Shown: positions 6,959-16,300 of the stretch, one piece after another
How positions within the stretch are numbered: the first letter of the stretch is position 1
Layout of the letters: the number at the start of each line of letters is the position of its first letter
Source of the DNA: Geodermatophilaceae bacterium URHB0062
GTDB taxonomy: Bacteria; Actinomycetota; Actinomycetes; Mycobacteriales; Geodermatophilaceae
NCBI GenBank assembly: GCA_000620185.1
Contig: KK211086.1
Coordinates: forward strand, 62,001-126,000
Length of the DNA stretch: 64,000 bases
Direction: 5' to 3'
Notes under the pieces: generated by a model
The model's database searches: none
What the model saw: the letters and a program-made list of their open reading frames with translations, nothing else
Told to the model about the DNA's origin: nothing
Position numbers and translations under genes: made by a program

Positions 6959-8701
6959 TCAGGGAACGGCCGGTGGAGCCGGCGCCAGCCGGACGGCGAC
7001 CAGCGCGACGTCGTCCTCGGGTGTGCCCCGGAGCAGCCGCTCCAGCAGGGCGTCGCAGAGCCTCGGCAGGGGCAGGCCGGCCAGCTCCCGCACCTGCTCG
7101 ACCAGCCGGGCGGTGCCCTCGTCGAGCGTGCTGCGCCGCCGCTCGACCAGGCCGTCGGTGTAGAGCAGGACGGTGCTGCCCGGCGCCAGGCCGGCCGCCG
7201 GCTCGGCCCGCGCCGCGGACGCATCGACTCCGAGCATGAGGTCGCCTCGCGCGCCGCCCAGCACCTCGACGCTCCCGCCGGGCGCGACGACGATCGGCGG
7301 CGGATGCCCTGCGTTCGTCCAGCGCAGGGTGCGCCGGCCGCAGCGACCGGTGGGCCCGACCGGCTCCAGGCGCGCCACCACGGCCGTGGCCAGCGTGTCG
7401 GTGTGCATGGAGGCGATCGCGTCGTCGAGGCCGCCCAGGACCTCGGCCGGACCGGCGCCGCTGTGGTGCGCGATCCCGCGCAGCAGCCCGCGCAGCTGGC
7501 CCATGGCGGCGGCCGCGGCCGTGTCGTGTCCGACGACGTCCCCGATGACGACGACCGGGGTGCCGTCGCGCTGCAGGAAGGCGTCGTACCAGTCGCCGCC
7601 CACCCGGGCGGCCTCCGCGGCCGGCACGTAGCGGACGACGACCTCCATCCCGGGAATCTCCGGCGGATCGGTGAGCAGGCTGCGCTGCAGCCCCTCGACC
7701 AGCTGCGCCTGCTGGCTCTGCAGGTGCACGCGGGCGACGGCGAGCCCGGCCTGGTCCGCCACGAGCCGGGCGGTGTCGACGTCGTCGGCGCGGGCCTCCC
7801 GGCCGGCGTCCTGGTACAGGGTGAGGACGCCGACCGTGCGGCCCTCGGCGCTCAGCGGGAGCACCACGGCGGTGGCCGGGGCGATCGCGGCGAGCAGGTC
7901 GCGTGCGGGGCCCCGGCGCATCATCCGGAGGACGGCGTCGATGGTCTCGGTGATCGGCGTGCCCGCCCGGAGCGCGCGGGCCACCGGGGAACCGGCGGGC
8001 AGCGCCTCGAGCCGCACCTGCGCGTACTGCGCCATGAGCTCGCGCCGAGCCGGATCGGCGTGCCACGAGCCGACGTCGCGGGCGCGACCCTCCCGGTCGA
8101 CGACGGTGACGATGCAGCCGTCGGTCAGCACGGGCACGACGAGCCGGGCCAGCCGGCCCAGCGCGGACTCGCCGTCCAGGGCGCCCGAGAGCTCGGCGCT
8201 GACCTGGGCCACCAGCGCGGTCCGGGCAGCGGCCCGGCCTGCCTCGTCGGCGGCCCGCCGCCGTTCGGTGACGTCCTGGATCTCGACGGCCACGCCGTCC
8301 GGGCCCGGCCAGACCCGGATCTCGTGCCAACCGGGTGGCTGGGTGGAGGCGGGGCCCTCGACCCGGGCGGGGGCCGGCCAGGGGATCTCGAGGGTGGCGG
8401 GCTGCCCCGCGTCGACCGCCGACCGGCACCGGTCGGCCATGTCACCTCCGGCGGTCGCGGGGACGACGTCCCACAGCGACCTCCCCAGCAGGTCCGCCCG
8501 GGAGCGGCCGATCAGCTCTTCGGCCCCGGTGTTGGCGTAGCGGAAGCGCCAGGAGGCGTCGAGGAAGCAGAACGCCGCCGGCATGGCGTCGAGGAAGCGG
8601 ACCAGGTCGGCGCCGGTGCGTTCCCCCGCCGGACCGGGCATGCCCGCGATGTCGCGTGCGGCGGTGCGGCGCCCGGGCAGTGTCAGGTCAGCGCTGTCCA
8701 C
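6959..8701 (-). CDS. PAS-GAF-SpoIIE (PP2C) phosphatase, 580 aa
   Basis: A sensor-controlled serine phosphatase expected to dephosphorylate a STAS-type anti-anti-sigma factor. The domains in order are PAS (about 30-150, FRYANTGAEELIGRSRADLLG), GAF (about 165-330) and a PP2C/SpoIIE catalytic domain (about 365-575). The catalytic domain has the acidic metal-binding motifs VGGDWYDAF, VIGDVVGHD, TNAGHPPP, LLYTDGLVERR and PEDDVALVAVR. The GTG start at 8701 follows an AAGGGGAGG-type site. It is divergent from a second phosphatase of the same family and upstream of the ATPase at 6364. There is no membrane segment, so it is probably a cytoplasmic sensor of small molecules or redox state. Confidence 0.93.
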   Translation of the reverse strand: MDSADLTLPGRRTAARDIAGMPGPAGERTGADLVRFLDAMPAAFCFLDASWRFRYANTGAEELIGRSRADLLGRSLWDVVPATAGGDMADRCRSAVDAGQPATLEIPWPAPARVEGPASTQPPGWHEIRVWPGPDGVAVEIQDVTERRRAADEAGRAAARTALVAQVSAELSGALDGESALGRLARLVVPVLTDGCIVTVVDREGRARDVGSWHADPARRELMAQYAQVRLEALPAGSPVARALRAGTPITETIDAVLRMMRRGPARDLLAAIAPATAVVLPLSAEGRTVGVLTLYQDAGREARADDVDTARLVADQAGLAVARVHLQSQQAQLVEGLQRSLLTDPPEIPGMEVVVRYVPAAEAARVGGDWYDAFLQRDGTPVVVIGDVVGHDTAAAAAMGQLRGLLRGIAHHSGAGPAEVLGGLDDAIASMHTDTLATAVVARLEPVGPTGRCGRRTLRWTNAGHPPPIVVAPGGSVEVLGGARGDLMLGVDASAARAEPAAGLAPGSTVLLYTDGLVERRRSTLDEGTARLVEQVRELAGLPLPRLCDALLERLLRGTPEDDVALVAVRLAPAPPAVP

Positions 8702-8912
8702 CGCACGCCTCCCCTTTCCGCCGTCGGACCCATCGGCCCCGCTGTTGGAGCGGCCCTCGCCCGCGGGGAAGCCCTGCGGTGGTGGACGGATGGATTGTGG
8801 CCAACCGGGGCGCCGCTGCCAAGACGCTCGACGCCCGAGGTGGGGGTGACTTCCGGGTCACATCCCGGCCGAGGGAGGGGGAACAGGCACTCCCATGCGG
8901 CAGAGTGGCCCC

Positions 8913-10685
8913 GTGACCAGGAACAGTGCCGTTCCGCCTCCCGGTGACCTGCTCGTGCAGGCACTGGAGGGCATGGAGCGACCCCTGTTCGTCCTCGACG
9001 ACTCGTGGCGCTTCAGCTACATCAACCCCGCCGGCGCCCGGGCCCTCGACCGCCGGGTCGAGGACCTCGTCGGGCACGAGGTGTGGGTCGAGTTCCCGGA
9101 GGCCCTCGGCGGCCCCTTCGAGGAGCTGTACCGCCGGGTGCGCACGAACGGCGGCTCCGGCAGCACCGAGGCGTGGTTCGCGCCCCTGGGCAGGTGGTTC
9201 CGGGCCGATGCCTTCCTCACCGAGGCCGGGCTCGTGGTCACCTACGACGACGTGACCGATCGCCGCCGCACCGAGGAGGAGCGCGCCGCCGCCGTCACCG
9301 CCCGGGAGGAGGCGGCCGCCGCGGCCGCCGCCGCGGCGGAGGAGGCGGAGCGCGCCGGGCGCCATCTCATGCTCCTCGGCGACATCAACCTGGCCATGAC
9401 CTCCACGCTCGACACCGACGAGGCGGTCCAGCGGTTCGCCGACCTGGTCGTGCCGCTGCTGGCCGACTGGTGCGTGGTCACCGTCTTCGACGACAACGGC
9501 AAGCGGCGTGACGTCGGCCGGGCGCACCGTGACCCCGCACTGGTTCCGGCGTTGCACCGGTACGCGGACCTGCGTGTCGCGTCCAACTCCGAGGCGGCGC
9601 CCGTGCCCCGGATGGTGCGCGACCCGCGGCCGGTGGTCTTCCCGGAGCTGACGCCGGAGATCGTCGAGTCGATGGTCGCCGACGAGGAGAGCCGCCGGGC
9701 GCTCGAGCCGCTCCGGCCCGCCGCGGCCGCGGGCTTCCCCCTCGTCGCGCGCGGCGAGCTCTTCGGGGGGATCACCCTGATCAACGGCCCCCAGCGCGGG
9801 GCGCACACCGAGGCCGAGCTGCGGACGGCGGAGATCGCCTCCCGGCGTGCGGCGCTCGCGCTCGACAACGCGCGGCTCGCCGTCGCCAACCAGCGGGTGG
9901 CCGAGCGGTTGCAGCGGAGCCTGCTGTCGCCGCCGGTGCAGCCCGACCGGCTCGAGCTCGCCGTCCGCTACCGCCCGGCAACGCAGGGCGTGTCGATCGG
10001 CGGCGACTGGTACGACGCCTTCCTGCAGCCCGACGGCGACACGGTCCTGGTCATCGGTGACGTCATGGGCCACGACATCGAGGCCGCCGCCGCGATGGGG
10101 CAGGTGAAGACCCTGGTCCGGGGCATCGCCTTCGACCGCCTCGAGGAACCGGCCGGCGTCCTGCGCCGCGTCGACTACGCCATGGTGGGGCTGGCGGTCC
10201 CGACGATGGCCACCGCCCTGGTCTGCCGCATCGAGCAGGACGACACGGACCGCCGGAACGGCCTGCGCCGGATGCGCTGGGCCACGGCCGGCCATCCCGA
10301 TCCGATGCTGCTGCGGGGGGACGGCACGGTGGTCGACCTGGAGGCGCCGGTCGGGCCGCCGCTCGGCATCGGCTGGCTGGGCCCGCGGGCGAACGGCGAC
10401 GCCGTCCTGGACGAGGGCAGCACGCTGCTGCTGTTCACCGACGGCCTCTTCGAGCGCCGCGGCGTCCCGCTGGACGACGGCCGCGCGCAGGTCCGGGACA
10501 TCCTGGCCGGGTCGGGCGACCTCCCGCTGGACGAGCTGTGCGACCGCCTGCTGGCCGAGATGCTCGGTGGGACGGTCGAGGACGACGTCGCCGTCCTGGC
10601 GGTGCGGGCGCACGCCCTGGACGCCGAGCGCCCGGCGGACATCCCGCCGGAGCGGGTGCCCCCGGTGGTGCCGCACCCGGTCTGA
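8913..10685 (+). CDS. PAS-GAF-SpoIIE (PP2C) phosphatase, 590 aa
   Basis: The second SpoIIE-type phosphatase, divergent from the one at 6959. It has a PAS domain (about 15-115), an Ala/Glu-rich coiled coil (about 118-148), GAF (about 150-320) and the PP2C domain (about 350-575). The catalytic motifs are intact: IGGDWYDAF, VIGDVMGHD, ATAGHPDP, LLFTDGLFERR and VEDDVAVLAVR. I chose GTG at 8913 because CAGAGT lies 6 bases upstream, the spacing of a leaderless promoter. An ATG at 8895 would add six residues and is the alternative. The last 25 residues are Pro/Ala/Val-rich and unstructured. The partner protein is not in view. Confidence 0.92.
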   Translation: MTRNSAVPPPGDLLVQALEGMERPLFVLDDSWRFSYINPAGARALDRRVEDLVGHEVWVEFPEALGGPFEELYRRVRTNGGSGSTEAWFAPLGRWFRADAFLTEAGLVVTYDDVTDRRRTEEERAAAVTAREEAAAAAAAAAEEAERAGRHLMLLGDINLAMTSTLDTDEAVQRFADLVVPLLADWCVVTVFDDNGKRRDVGRAHRDPALVPALHRYADLRVASNSEAAPVPRMVRDPRPVVFPELTPEIVESMVADEESRRALEPLRPAAAAGFPLVARGELFGGITLINGPQRGAHTEAELRTAEIASRRAALALDNARLAVANQRVAERLQRSLLSPPVQPDRLELAVRYRPATQGVSIGGDWYDAFLQPDGDTVLVIGDVMGHDIEAAAAMGQVKTLVRGIAFDRLEEPAGVLRRVDYAMVGLAVPTMATALVCRIEQDDTDRRNGLRRMRWATAGHPDPMLLRGDGTVVDLEAPVGPPLGIGWLGPRANGDAVLDEGSTLLLFTDGLFERRGVPLDDGRAQVRDILAGSGDLPLDELCDRLLAEMLGGTVEDDVAVLAVRAHALDAERPADIPPERVPPVVPHPV

Positions 10686-10688
10686 GGG

Positions 10689-11438
10689 TCACGCCAGGCT
10701 GATCGCGAACGCGGTCAGGAAGCCCACCGTGGTGATCAGACCCGTCCAGGCGTGCGTGTTCTCGAACGCCTCCGGGATCATCGTGTCCGCGATCATGGTG
10801 AGGATCGCGCCCGCGGCGACCGCGGTGATGACCGCCTCGACCTGTGGCGGCGCGCCGCCCAGCAGCACGTAGCCGAGCAGCGCGGCCACACCGCTGGCCA
10901 CCGCGATCCCGCCCCAGACGCCGAACACGTATCGGGCCGAGCGCCCGTTGTGCTTCATGCCGGCGGCGCTCGACAGACCCTCGGGCACGTTCGAGATGAA
11001 CACGGCGGCGAGGACCGACAGGCTCACCGAGCCTCCACCGAGCAGGCTCACCCCCAGGACGACGGACTCGGGAACGCCGTCGAGCAGCGCCCCGATCGCG
11101 ATGGCTGCCCCGCTGCCGGACTGCTCCTGCTCCGAGGGCTGCTGCTCCCCTGACCGCTTGCGGTGCCGCGCGCCTCGGCGGGCCAGGACGAGGTTCGCGG
11201 CGAGGTAGACGATCGCGCCCCCGAGAAAGCCCAGGGCGGTCGGGAGCAGGCCGCCGATGTGGACGGCCTCCTCCATGAGGTCGAACGCCACGGCGGAGAT
11301 CAGCACACCCGAGCCGAAGGCCATGACCGAGGCCACGACCTTGGGCGGCACGGTGGTGATCCAGGCGATCAGGGCGCCGATCACCAGGGCGCCCCCGCCG
11401 AGCAGGCCCCAGAGCCCCGCTTCCAACCAGGTCGGCAT
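10689..11438 (-). CDS. ZIP family metal transporter
   Basis: A 249-aa multi-helix membrane protein of the ZIP family, which moves zinc or other divalent metals into the cytoplasm (a few members differ). About seven to eight hydrophobic helices are visible. The family's metal-site pattern is present: ALLDGVPESVVLG in one helix and VFISNVPEGLSSA in the next, equivalent to the HNxPEG/HxxPEG signatures of helices 4 and 5. A charged loop (RRGARHRKRSGEQQPSEQEQ) separates helices 3 and 4. It converges on the phosphatase gene with only 3 bases between stops. Substrate cannot be set from sequence. Confidence 0.9.
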   Translation of the reverse strand: MPTWLEAGLWGLLGGGALVIGALIAWITTVPPKVVASVMAFGSGVLISAVAFDLMEEAVHIGGLLPTALGFLGGAIVYLAANLVLARRGARHRKRSGEQQPSEQEQSGSGAAIAIGALLDGVPESVVLGVSLLGGGSVSLSVLAAVFISNVPEGLSSAAGMKHNGRSARYVFGVWGGIAVASGVAALLGYVLLGGAPPQVEAVITAVAAGAILTMIADTMIPEAFENTHAWTGLITTVGFLTAFAISLA

Positions 11439-11535
11439 GGTGCGCTCGTTGCCCGATGCAACGGTTGCCGAATCCTGGCCCCGTCCAGGGCACCGCCCCG
11501 AGCCCGCGAGGGGTGGGGAGGACGGGGTCCTCTTC

Positions 11536-12729
11536 TCAGTCGGGGTGGCGCAGCAGGTACCGGCCGAAGTGCGGCACGGTGAAGGCGATCGACCCGCGTT
11601 CGGCGGAGTAGACCAGGCCCTTCTTGATCAGCGAGTCGCGGGCGGGGGAGAGGGACGCGGGCTTGCGCCCCAGCGAGACGGCGACCTCCGACGTCGCGAC
11701 CGCCGCGCTGCTCGGGCCGCCGAGCTCGGCCATGGCGTGCATGTATTCGCGCTCGGCCGGGGTGGCCCGGTCGTACCGGGAGCCGAAGAAGCCGACGGCG
11801 AGCTCGGCCTCGGCCACGGGCGCGGCCATGGCGACGTCGCCGGCGGTGATGGGCGAGGAGGCGGCGACGTCCCAGGTGACCTTGCCGTAGGCCTGGACGA
11901 AGTAGGGATAGCCGTCGGCCGCCTCGTAGAGCGCGTCGAGGGCGGCCGGCTCGAACTCGACGTCCTCGCGTTCGGCCGGGGCCAGCAGCGCCCGGTCGGC
12001 GGCCTCGCGGTCCAGCCGGTCGATCCGCAGGTACCGGAACAGCCGTTCCGAGTAGCTCTTGGACGCCGACAGCACCGCCGGCAGGTGGGGGAGCCCGGCA
12101 CCGACGACGATCAGCGGGGCGCCCTGCTGCGAGAGCTCGTGGCACGCGGCGCAGATGGCCGAGACGTCGTCGGGCTGCACGTCCTGCATCTCGTCGATGA
12201 ACAGGGCGATGCCGCTGCCGATGTCGGCCGCCACCCCGGCCGCGTCGCTGAGCAGCTCGACGAGGTCGATCTCCATGTCGCCGGAGTCGGCGCGTCCGCT
12301 GGCAGCGGGCACGTCGATGCCCGGCTGCCACCGGTCGCGCACCTTCGCCGTGTCGGGCGTCTGCCGCTGGGCGAAGGCCTTGAGGACGCCGAGGACCTCG
12401 TCCATCGATTCCTGGTCGCCGTGCCGCGGACCCAGCTCGCGCAGCGCCATGTGCAGCGCGGAGGACACCGGCCGGCGCAGTGACTGCTCCGGCCGCGCCT
12501 CGATCTTGCCGGTGCCCCAGCCGCGCGTGATGGCCGCCGACCGCAGCTGGTTGAGCAGCACGGTCTTGCCGACGCCGCGCAGCCCGGTCAGCACCAGGGA
12601 CCGCTCCGGCCGACCGTGGGCGATCCGCTCGAGGACGACGTCGAAGGCGGAGAGCTCGGTGTCGCGGCCGGCGAGTTCGGGCGGGCGCTGGCCGGCGCCG
12701 GGCGCGTAGGGGTTCCGCACGGGATCCAT
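11536..12729 (-). CDS. AAA/Orc1-like ATPase with winged-helix end
   Basis: A 397-aa P-loop ATPase of the AAA_16/Orc-like kind. It has a Walker A motif GLRGVGKT (49-56), a Walker B motif ALFIDE (about 175-180) and a sensor-like VVGAG segment. The C-terminal 110 residues look like a winged helix (VAVSLGRKPASLSPARDSLIKKGLVYSAERGSIAFTVPHFGRYL). Such proteins bind DNA or regulate other proteins, but the specific role is unknown. I prefer ATG at 12729 because TACGGT lies 7 bases upstream (leaderless context); an ATG at 12738 is the alternative. The gene is isolated, and the upstream 130 bases hold CTAG-rich hairpins. Confidence 0.85.
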   Translation of the reverse strand: MDPVRNPYAPGAGQRPPELAGRDTELSAFDVVLERIAHGRPERSLVLTGLRGVGKTVLLNQLRSAAITRGWGTGKIEARPEQSLRRPVSSALHMALRELGPRHGDQESMDEVLGVLKAFAQRQTPDTAKVRDRWQPGIDVPAASGRADSGDMEIDLVELLSDAAGVAADIGSGIALFIDEMQDVQPDDVSAICAACHELSQQGAPLIVVGAGLPHLPAVLSASKSYSERLFRYLRIDRLDREAADRALLAPAEREDVEFEPAALDALYEAADGYPYFVQAYGKVTWDVAASSPITAGDVAMAAPVAEAELAVGFFGSRYDRATPAEREYMHAMAELGGPSSAAVATSEVAVSLGRKPASLSPARDSLIKKGLVYSAERGSIAFTVPHFGRYLLRHPD

Positions 12730-12736
12730 GTCGAGC

Positions 12737-12742
12737 ACCGTA
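12737..12742 (-). promoter_or_regulatory. -10 box of a leaderless transcript (AAA ATPase gene)
   Basis: On the minus strand TACGGT is followed by 7 bases and then ATG. This is the TANNNT-N6/7-RTG arrangement that in actinobacteria marks leaderless mRNAs. It decides the start codon of the ATPase gene. No good -35 box is visible. Confidence 0.65.
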
Positions 12743-12748
12743 TGGCGT

Positions 12749-12860
12749 TCTCTAGCGATCGGCGTAGAGATCGGTAGAACGGCCTAGCGCGTGTCGACGT
12801 TCCGGCCGGCGGCGCAGTCGAGGCTCGTCTGGCGCTGTCTAGCCGCAACCGCTAGAGAGC
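12749..12860. repeat. CTAG-rich inverted repeats
   Basis: Two hairpin-like elements lie in the divergent region. The first is TCTCTA (12749-12754) with TAGAGA (12765-12770). The second is an imperfect 10-bp stem, 12834-12843 against 12851-12860, with core TCTAGC/GCTAGA. The right arm of the second (GCTAGAGAGCCGTAGA) is nearly identical to the right arm of the gdhB terminator at 18431-18446 (GCTAGAGAGTCGTAGA). Function is unknown. Confidence 0.6.
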
Positions 12861-12901
12861 CGTAGAGCGAGGAATGCGGCGATCGTGTCCTCGCCGGGCA
12901 C

Positions 12902-12907
12902 TAGCGT
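12902..12907 (+). promoter_or_regulatory. -10 box of a leaderless transcript (holin-like gene)
   Basis: TAGCGT, a 7-base gap, then GTG at 12915. The same hexamer and gap recur at gdhB 463 bases further on. It sets the start codon at 12915 rather than at earlier in-frame codons. Confidence 0.65.
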
Positions 12908-12914
12908 GGTCGTT

Positions 12915-13307
12915 GTGATCAAGTTCGCGCTCAAGGTCGTGATCCTGGCGGCGGTCTTCCTGGCGCTCACCAAGTGGGACGTGCAGTTCACGGGCACCGA
13001 CGTGCTGCCCGGGCTCAAGGTCGACCCGAATCCGAACGGCCCGCTCGGCGAGTTCGGCACGTACCTCTGGATCGCGTTGATCTTCGGCGTCGTGAACGCC
13101 ATCGTCGGACCGATCCTGCGGCTGCTCTCGCTGCCGTTCGTCCTGCTCACCCTGGGCCTGTTCCTGCTGGTCATCAACGCCGCACTGCTGGGGCTCACGG
13201 CCGCGCTGACCGACCGGATGACCATCGACGGCTTCGGCACCGCGATCCTCGGCGGGCTCATCCTGGCCATCGCCGGCTGGATCGCCGACCAGCTGCTCGA
13301 CCGCTGA
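12915..13307 (+). CDS. Phage-holin-4 family (holin-like) membrane protein
   Basis: A 130-aa membrane protein with four hydrophobic segments: VIKFALKVVILAAVFLALT at the start, YLWIALIFGVVNAIVGPIL, LPFVLLTLGLFLLVINAALL and a C-terminal FGTAILGGLILAIAGWIAD. The NAIVGPILRLLSLPFVLLTLG block is characteristic of the actinobacterial and cyanobacterial 'phage holin family' (holin_4_2) proteins, which are chromosomal and not linked to lysis genes. The role is unknown, probably cell-envelope related. There is no phage gene nearby. The start is set by the leaderless -10 box. Confidence 0.85.
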   Translation: MIKFALKVVILAAVFLALTKWDVQFTGTDVLPGLKVDPNPNGPLGEFGTYLWIALIFGVVNAIVGPILRLLSLPFVLLTLGLFLLVINAALLGLTAALTDRMTIDGFGTAILGGLILAIAGWIADQLLDR

Positions 13308-13341
13308 ATCGAGGAGGGGCGACGATCGCCGACGCGTCGTC

Positions 13342-13370
13342 GTGACGGGCACCACCCTTCGCAGTAGCGT
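13342..13370 (+). promoter_or_regulatory. Leaderless promoter of gdhB
   Basis: A -35 box GTGACG (13342-13347), a 17-base spacer and a -10 box TAGCGT (13365-13370) are followed by 7 bases and the ATG at 13378. Box quality and both spacings are close to ideal for a vegetative actinobacterial promoter giving a leaderless mRNA. Confidence 0.75.
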
Positions 13371-13377
13371 GGCTGGA

Positions 13378-16300
13378 ATGGCCAGCACCACCGTTGCACC
13401 GGAGACCCCGGTGGGCGGACGGGACGGCGGCGTACCGGCAGGCACCCTGACCGAGCTCGACGCCCTCGAAGCCGCCCGCACCGAGAAGCGTCAGTTGCTC
13501 GACCGGGCCGCCGCGTCGGCCCGCGCCGATCTGGGGGACAAGGATCTCCCGTCCGGCTGTGCGCCCGACGGGCTGCCCGCCCTCCTCCAGCGCTACTACT
13601 GGAGCGAGCCCGCGGCCGAGGTCCTCGGGCACGACCCCGCCGAGCTCGCCGGGCTCGCGATCGGCCACCTGCGGCTGGCCGAGGTGCGCCCGCCGGGGTC
13701 CGCCACGGTCGACGTGCAGCGGATGGCGGACGGTCGGGCGATCGTCCGGCTGGTCACCGACGACATGCCCTTCCTGGTCGACTCCGTCACGGCCGAGGTG
13801 GTGCGCCAGGGCCTGTCCCTCACGCACATCGTGCACCCCGTCGTGGTGGTCCGCCGCGACGTGCGCGGGCGCATCACCGCGTTCTGCGACACCGCCGACG
13901 TCGAGGGGTGCGGTCCCGACGCGCTGACCGAGTCCTGGATGGCCGTCGTCCTCGACGGGCCGCTGGCCGAGGAGGCCGGAGCCGACCTCGTCACCGGGCT
14001 GCGCACCGTCCTCGACGACGTGCGCGCCGTGCACGAGGACGACGACCGGCTGCGGACCCGTGTCCGCGACCTCGCGGGGCGCCTCGACGAGCTGGCCCGG
14101 ACCGGCCCGGCGCCCTCCCCGGACGCCGATCCGGCGGAGGACCCGGCCGAGGCGGCGGAACTGCTGCGCTGGCTGGCCGACGGCAACTTCGTCTTCCTGG
14201 GTGCCCGCGACGTCGACCTGGTGCCGAGCCGCGGGAAGACCGCCGCCCATGCCGTGCACGGGACCGGACTCGGCGTCCTGCGCAGCGACACCGACATGAG
14301 CGCCTCGGTCGGCATGCCCGAGGTGGCCCGCGCGCCCGAGCACCAGCTGCTCGCGGTGACCAAGGCCGACGCGCGCTCCCCGGTGTACCGCCGTGCCTGG
14401 CTGGACCTGATCGCCGTGACCCTCCCCGACGGCGAGGGGAAGGGTGTCCGCCAGTACCGCTTCGTCGGCCTGTTCCCGTCGGCGGCCACCACCAGCAGCG
14501 TGCTGGACGTACCGCTGGTGCGCCGGCGCGTGGAGGCCGTGATCGCCCGCTCCGGCGTGCCGGCCGACAGCCACACCGGCAAGGAGCTGCTCGAGGTCCT
14601 GGAGACCTATCCGCGCGACGAGCTGCTGCAGGTGGGGCCCGACGAGCTGCTGCCCGTCGCGCTCGCCGTCCTGCACCTGCAGGAGCGGCGGCAGACGCGG
14701 CTGTTCCTCCGCCGCGACCCCACCGGCCGGTTCTGGTCCGCGCTGGTCTACCTGCCCCGAGACCGGTACACGACCGAGGTCCGCACCCGGATGCAGCAGA
14801 TCCTGCTGGAGCGGCTGGGCGGTACCAGCGTGGAGTACACCGCGCGCTCGACCGAGTCGGTGCTCGCGCGCCTGCACTTCGTCGTCCGGGTGCCCGTCGG
14901 CCGGCGGGGGAGCCCCAAGCCGGCGAGCGTCGACCATGACGCGCTGCAGGCCGAGCTGGCCGCCGCGGCGCGCAGCTGGACCGACGACCTCTCCGACGAG
15001 CTCACCGCCCGGTACGGCGTCGAGGCCGAGCGGATGCTGTCCCGGGTGGCCGACGCCTTCCCGGCCTCGTACCAGAACGACTTCACCGCCGAGCGGGCCG
15101 TCGACGACCTGGCGCGGCTGGACAACCTCGCCGAGGGCGAGCTGTCGCTGCGCCTGTGGACGCCGTCCGGCTCGGCCACGGGCGAACGCCGCCTGACGGT
15201 CTACCGCGTGGGGGAGCGGCTGCTGCTCTCCGAGGTGCTCCCGGTGCTGCAGAACATGGGCGTCTCCGTCGTCGACGAGCGGCCCTACGAGATCGACCGG
15301 ATCGGCGCCCCGCCCACCTGGATCTACGACTTCGGCATCGCCGTCCCCGCGATCGAGCTGCCCCTGCTGCGCTCGCTGCCCGAGCGCTTCACCGAGGCCG
15401 TCGGCGCGGTCTGGCGCGGCGAGGCCGAGGACGACGGGCTGGGCTCGCTGGTCCTGCTGGCCGGGCTCAACTGGCGCCAGGTCACCGTCGTCCGGGCCTA
15501 CGTGCAGTGGCTACGGCAGGCGGGCCTCCCCTTCGGGCAGAGGTACGTGGAGGAGACCCTCGCCGGGCACCCGGACGTCGTCTCCCGGCTCGTGGCGCTG
15601 TTCGAGACACGGTTCTCCCCGGGCCGCAGCGGCAGCCGGGCCCAACGGCAGGCCGACCTGGTCGAGTCGCTGCGGCGCGCGATCGGCGAGGTCGAGTCGC
15701 TGGACGCCGACCGCGTGCTCACCTCGCTGCTGGCCGCGGTCACCGCCACCCAGCGCACGACCTACTACTCGCCCGAGTCCCTGACCCGGGGTGCTCCGCT
15801 GCCCTTGGCGATCAAGCTCAACCCCAGCGGCGTCCCCGACCTGCCCGAGCCGCGGCCGGCCCGCGAGGTGTGGGTCAGCTCGCCCCGGGTGATGGGCATC
15901 CACCTGCGCTTCGGCGCCGTCGCGCGCGGTGGGTTGCGCTGGTCGGACCGCCGGGAGGACCTCCGCACCGAGGTGCTCGGCCTGGTCAAGGCGCAGACGG
16001 TGAAGAACACCGTCATCGTGCCGACCGGCGCCAAGGGCGGCTTCGTGGTCAAGAACCCGCCCGCCGAGTCCTCCCCCGCCCGCCCGGCCTCGCGCGACGA
16101 GGTCCTCGCCGAGGGGCAGGCCTGCTACAAGCTGTTCATCGGCGCGCTGCTGTCGCTCACCGACAACCTGGTCGAGGGCAAGGTCGTGCCGCCGGAGAAG
16201 GTGGTGCGGCACGACGGCGACGACACCTACCTGGTGGTCGCCGCCGACAAGGGGACGGCGACCTTCTCCGACCTCGCCAACGCGGTGGCGATCGAGCGCG

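Noticed and set aside
6114-8429. 771-aa minus-strand frame across two real genes
   Set aside because: Composition is almost entirely Arg, Gly, Ala and Pro. It overlaps the ATPase and SpoIIE genes in the same strand but another frame.
12915-13307. Holin-like gene as evidence of a prophage
   Set aside because: The family is mostly chromosomal in actinobacteria. No endolysin or structural genes are near, and base composition matches the host.
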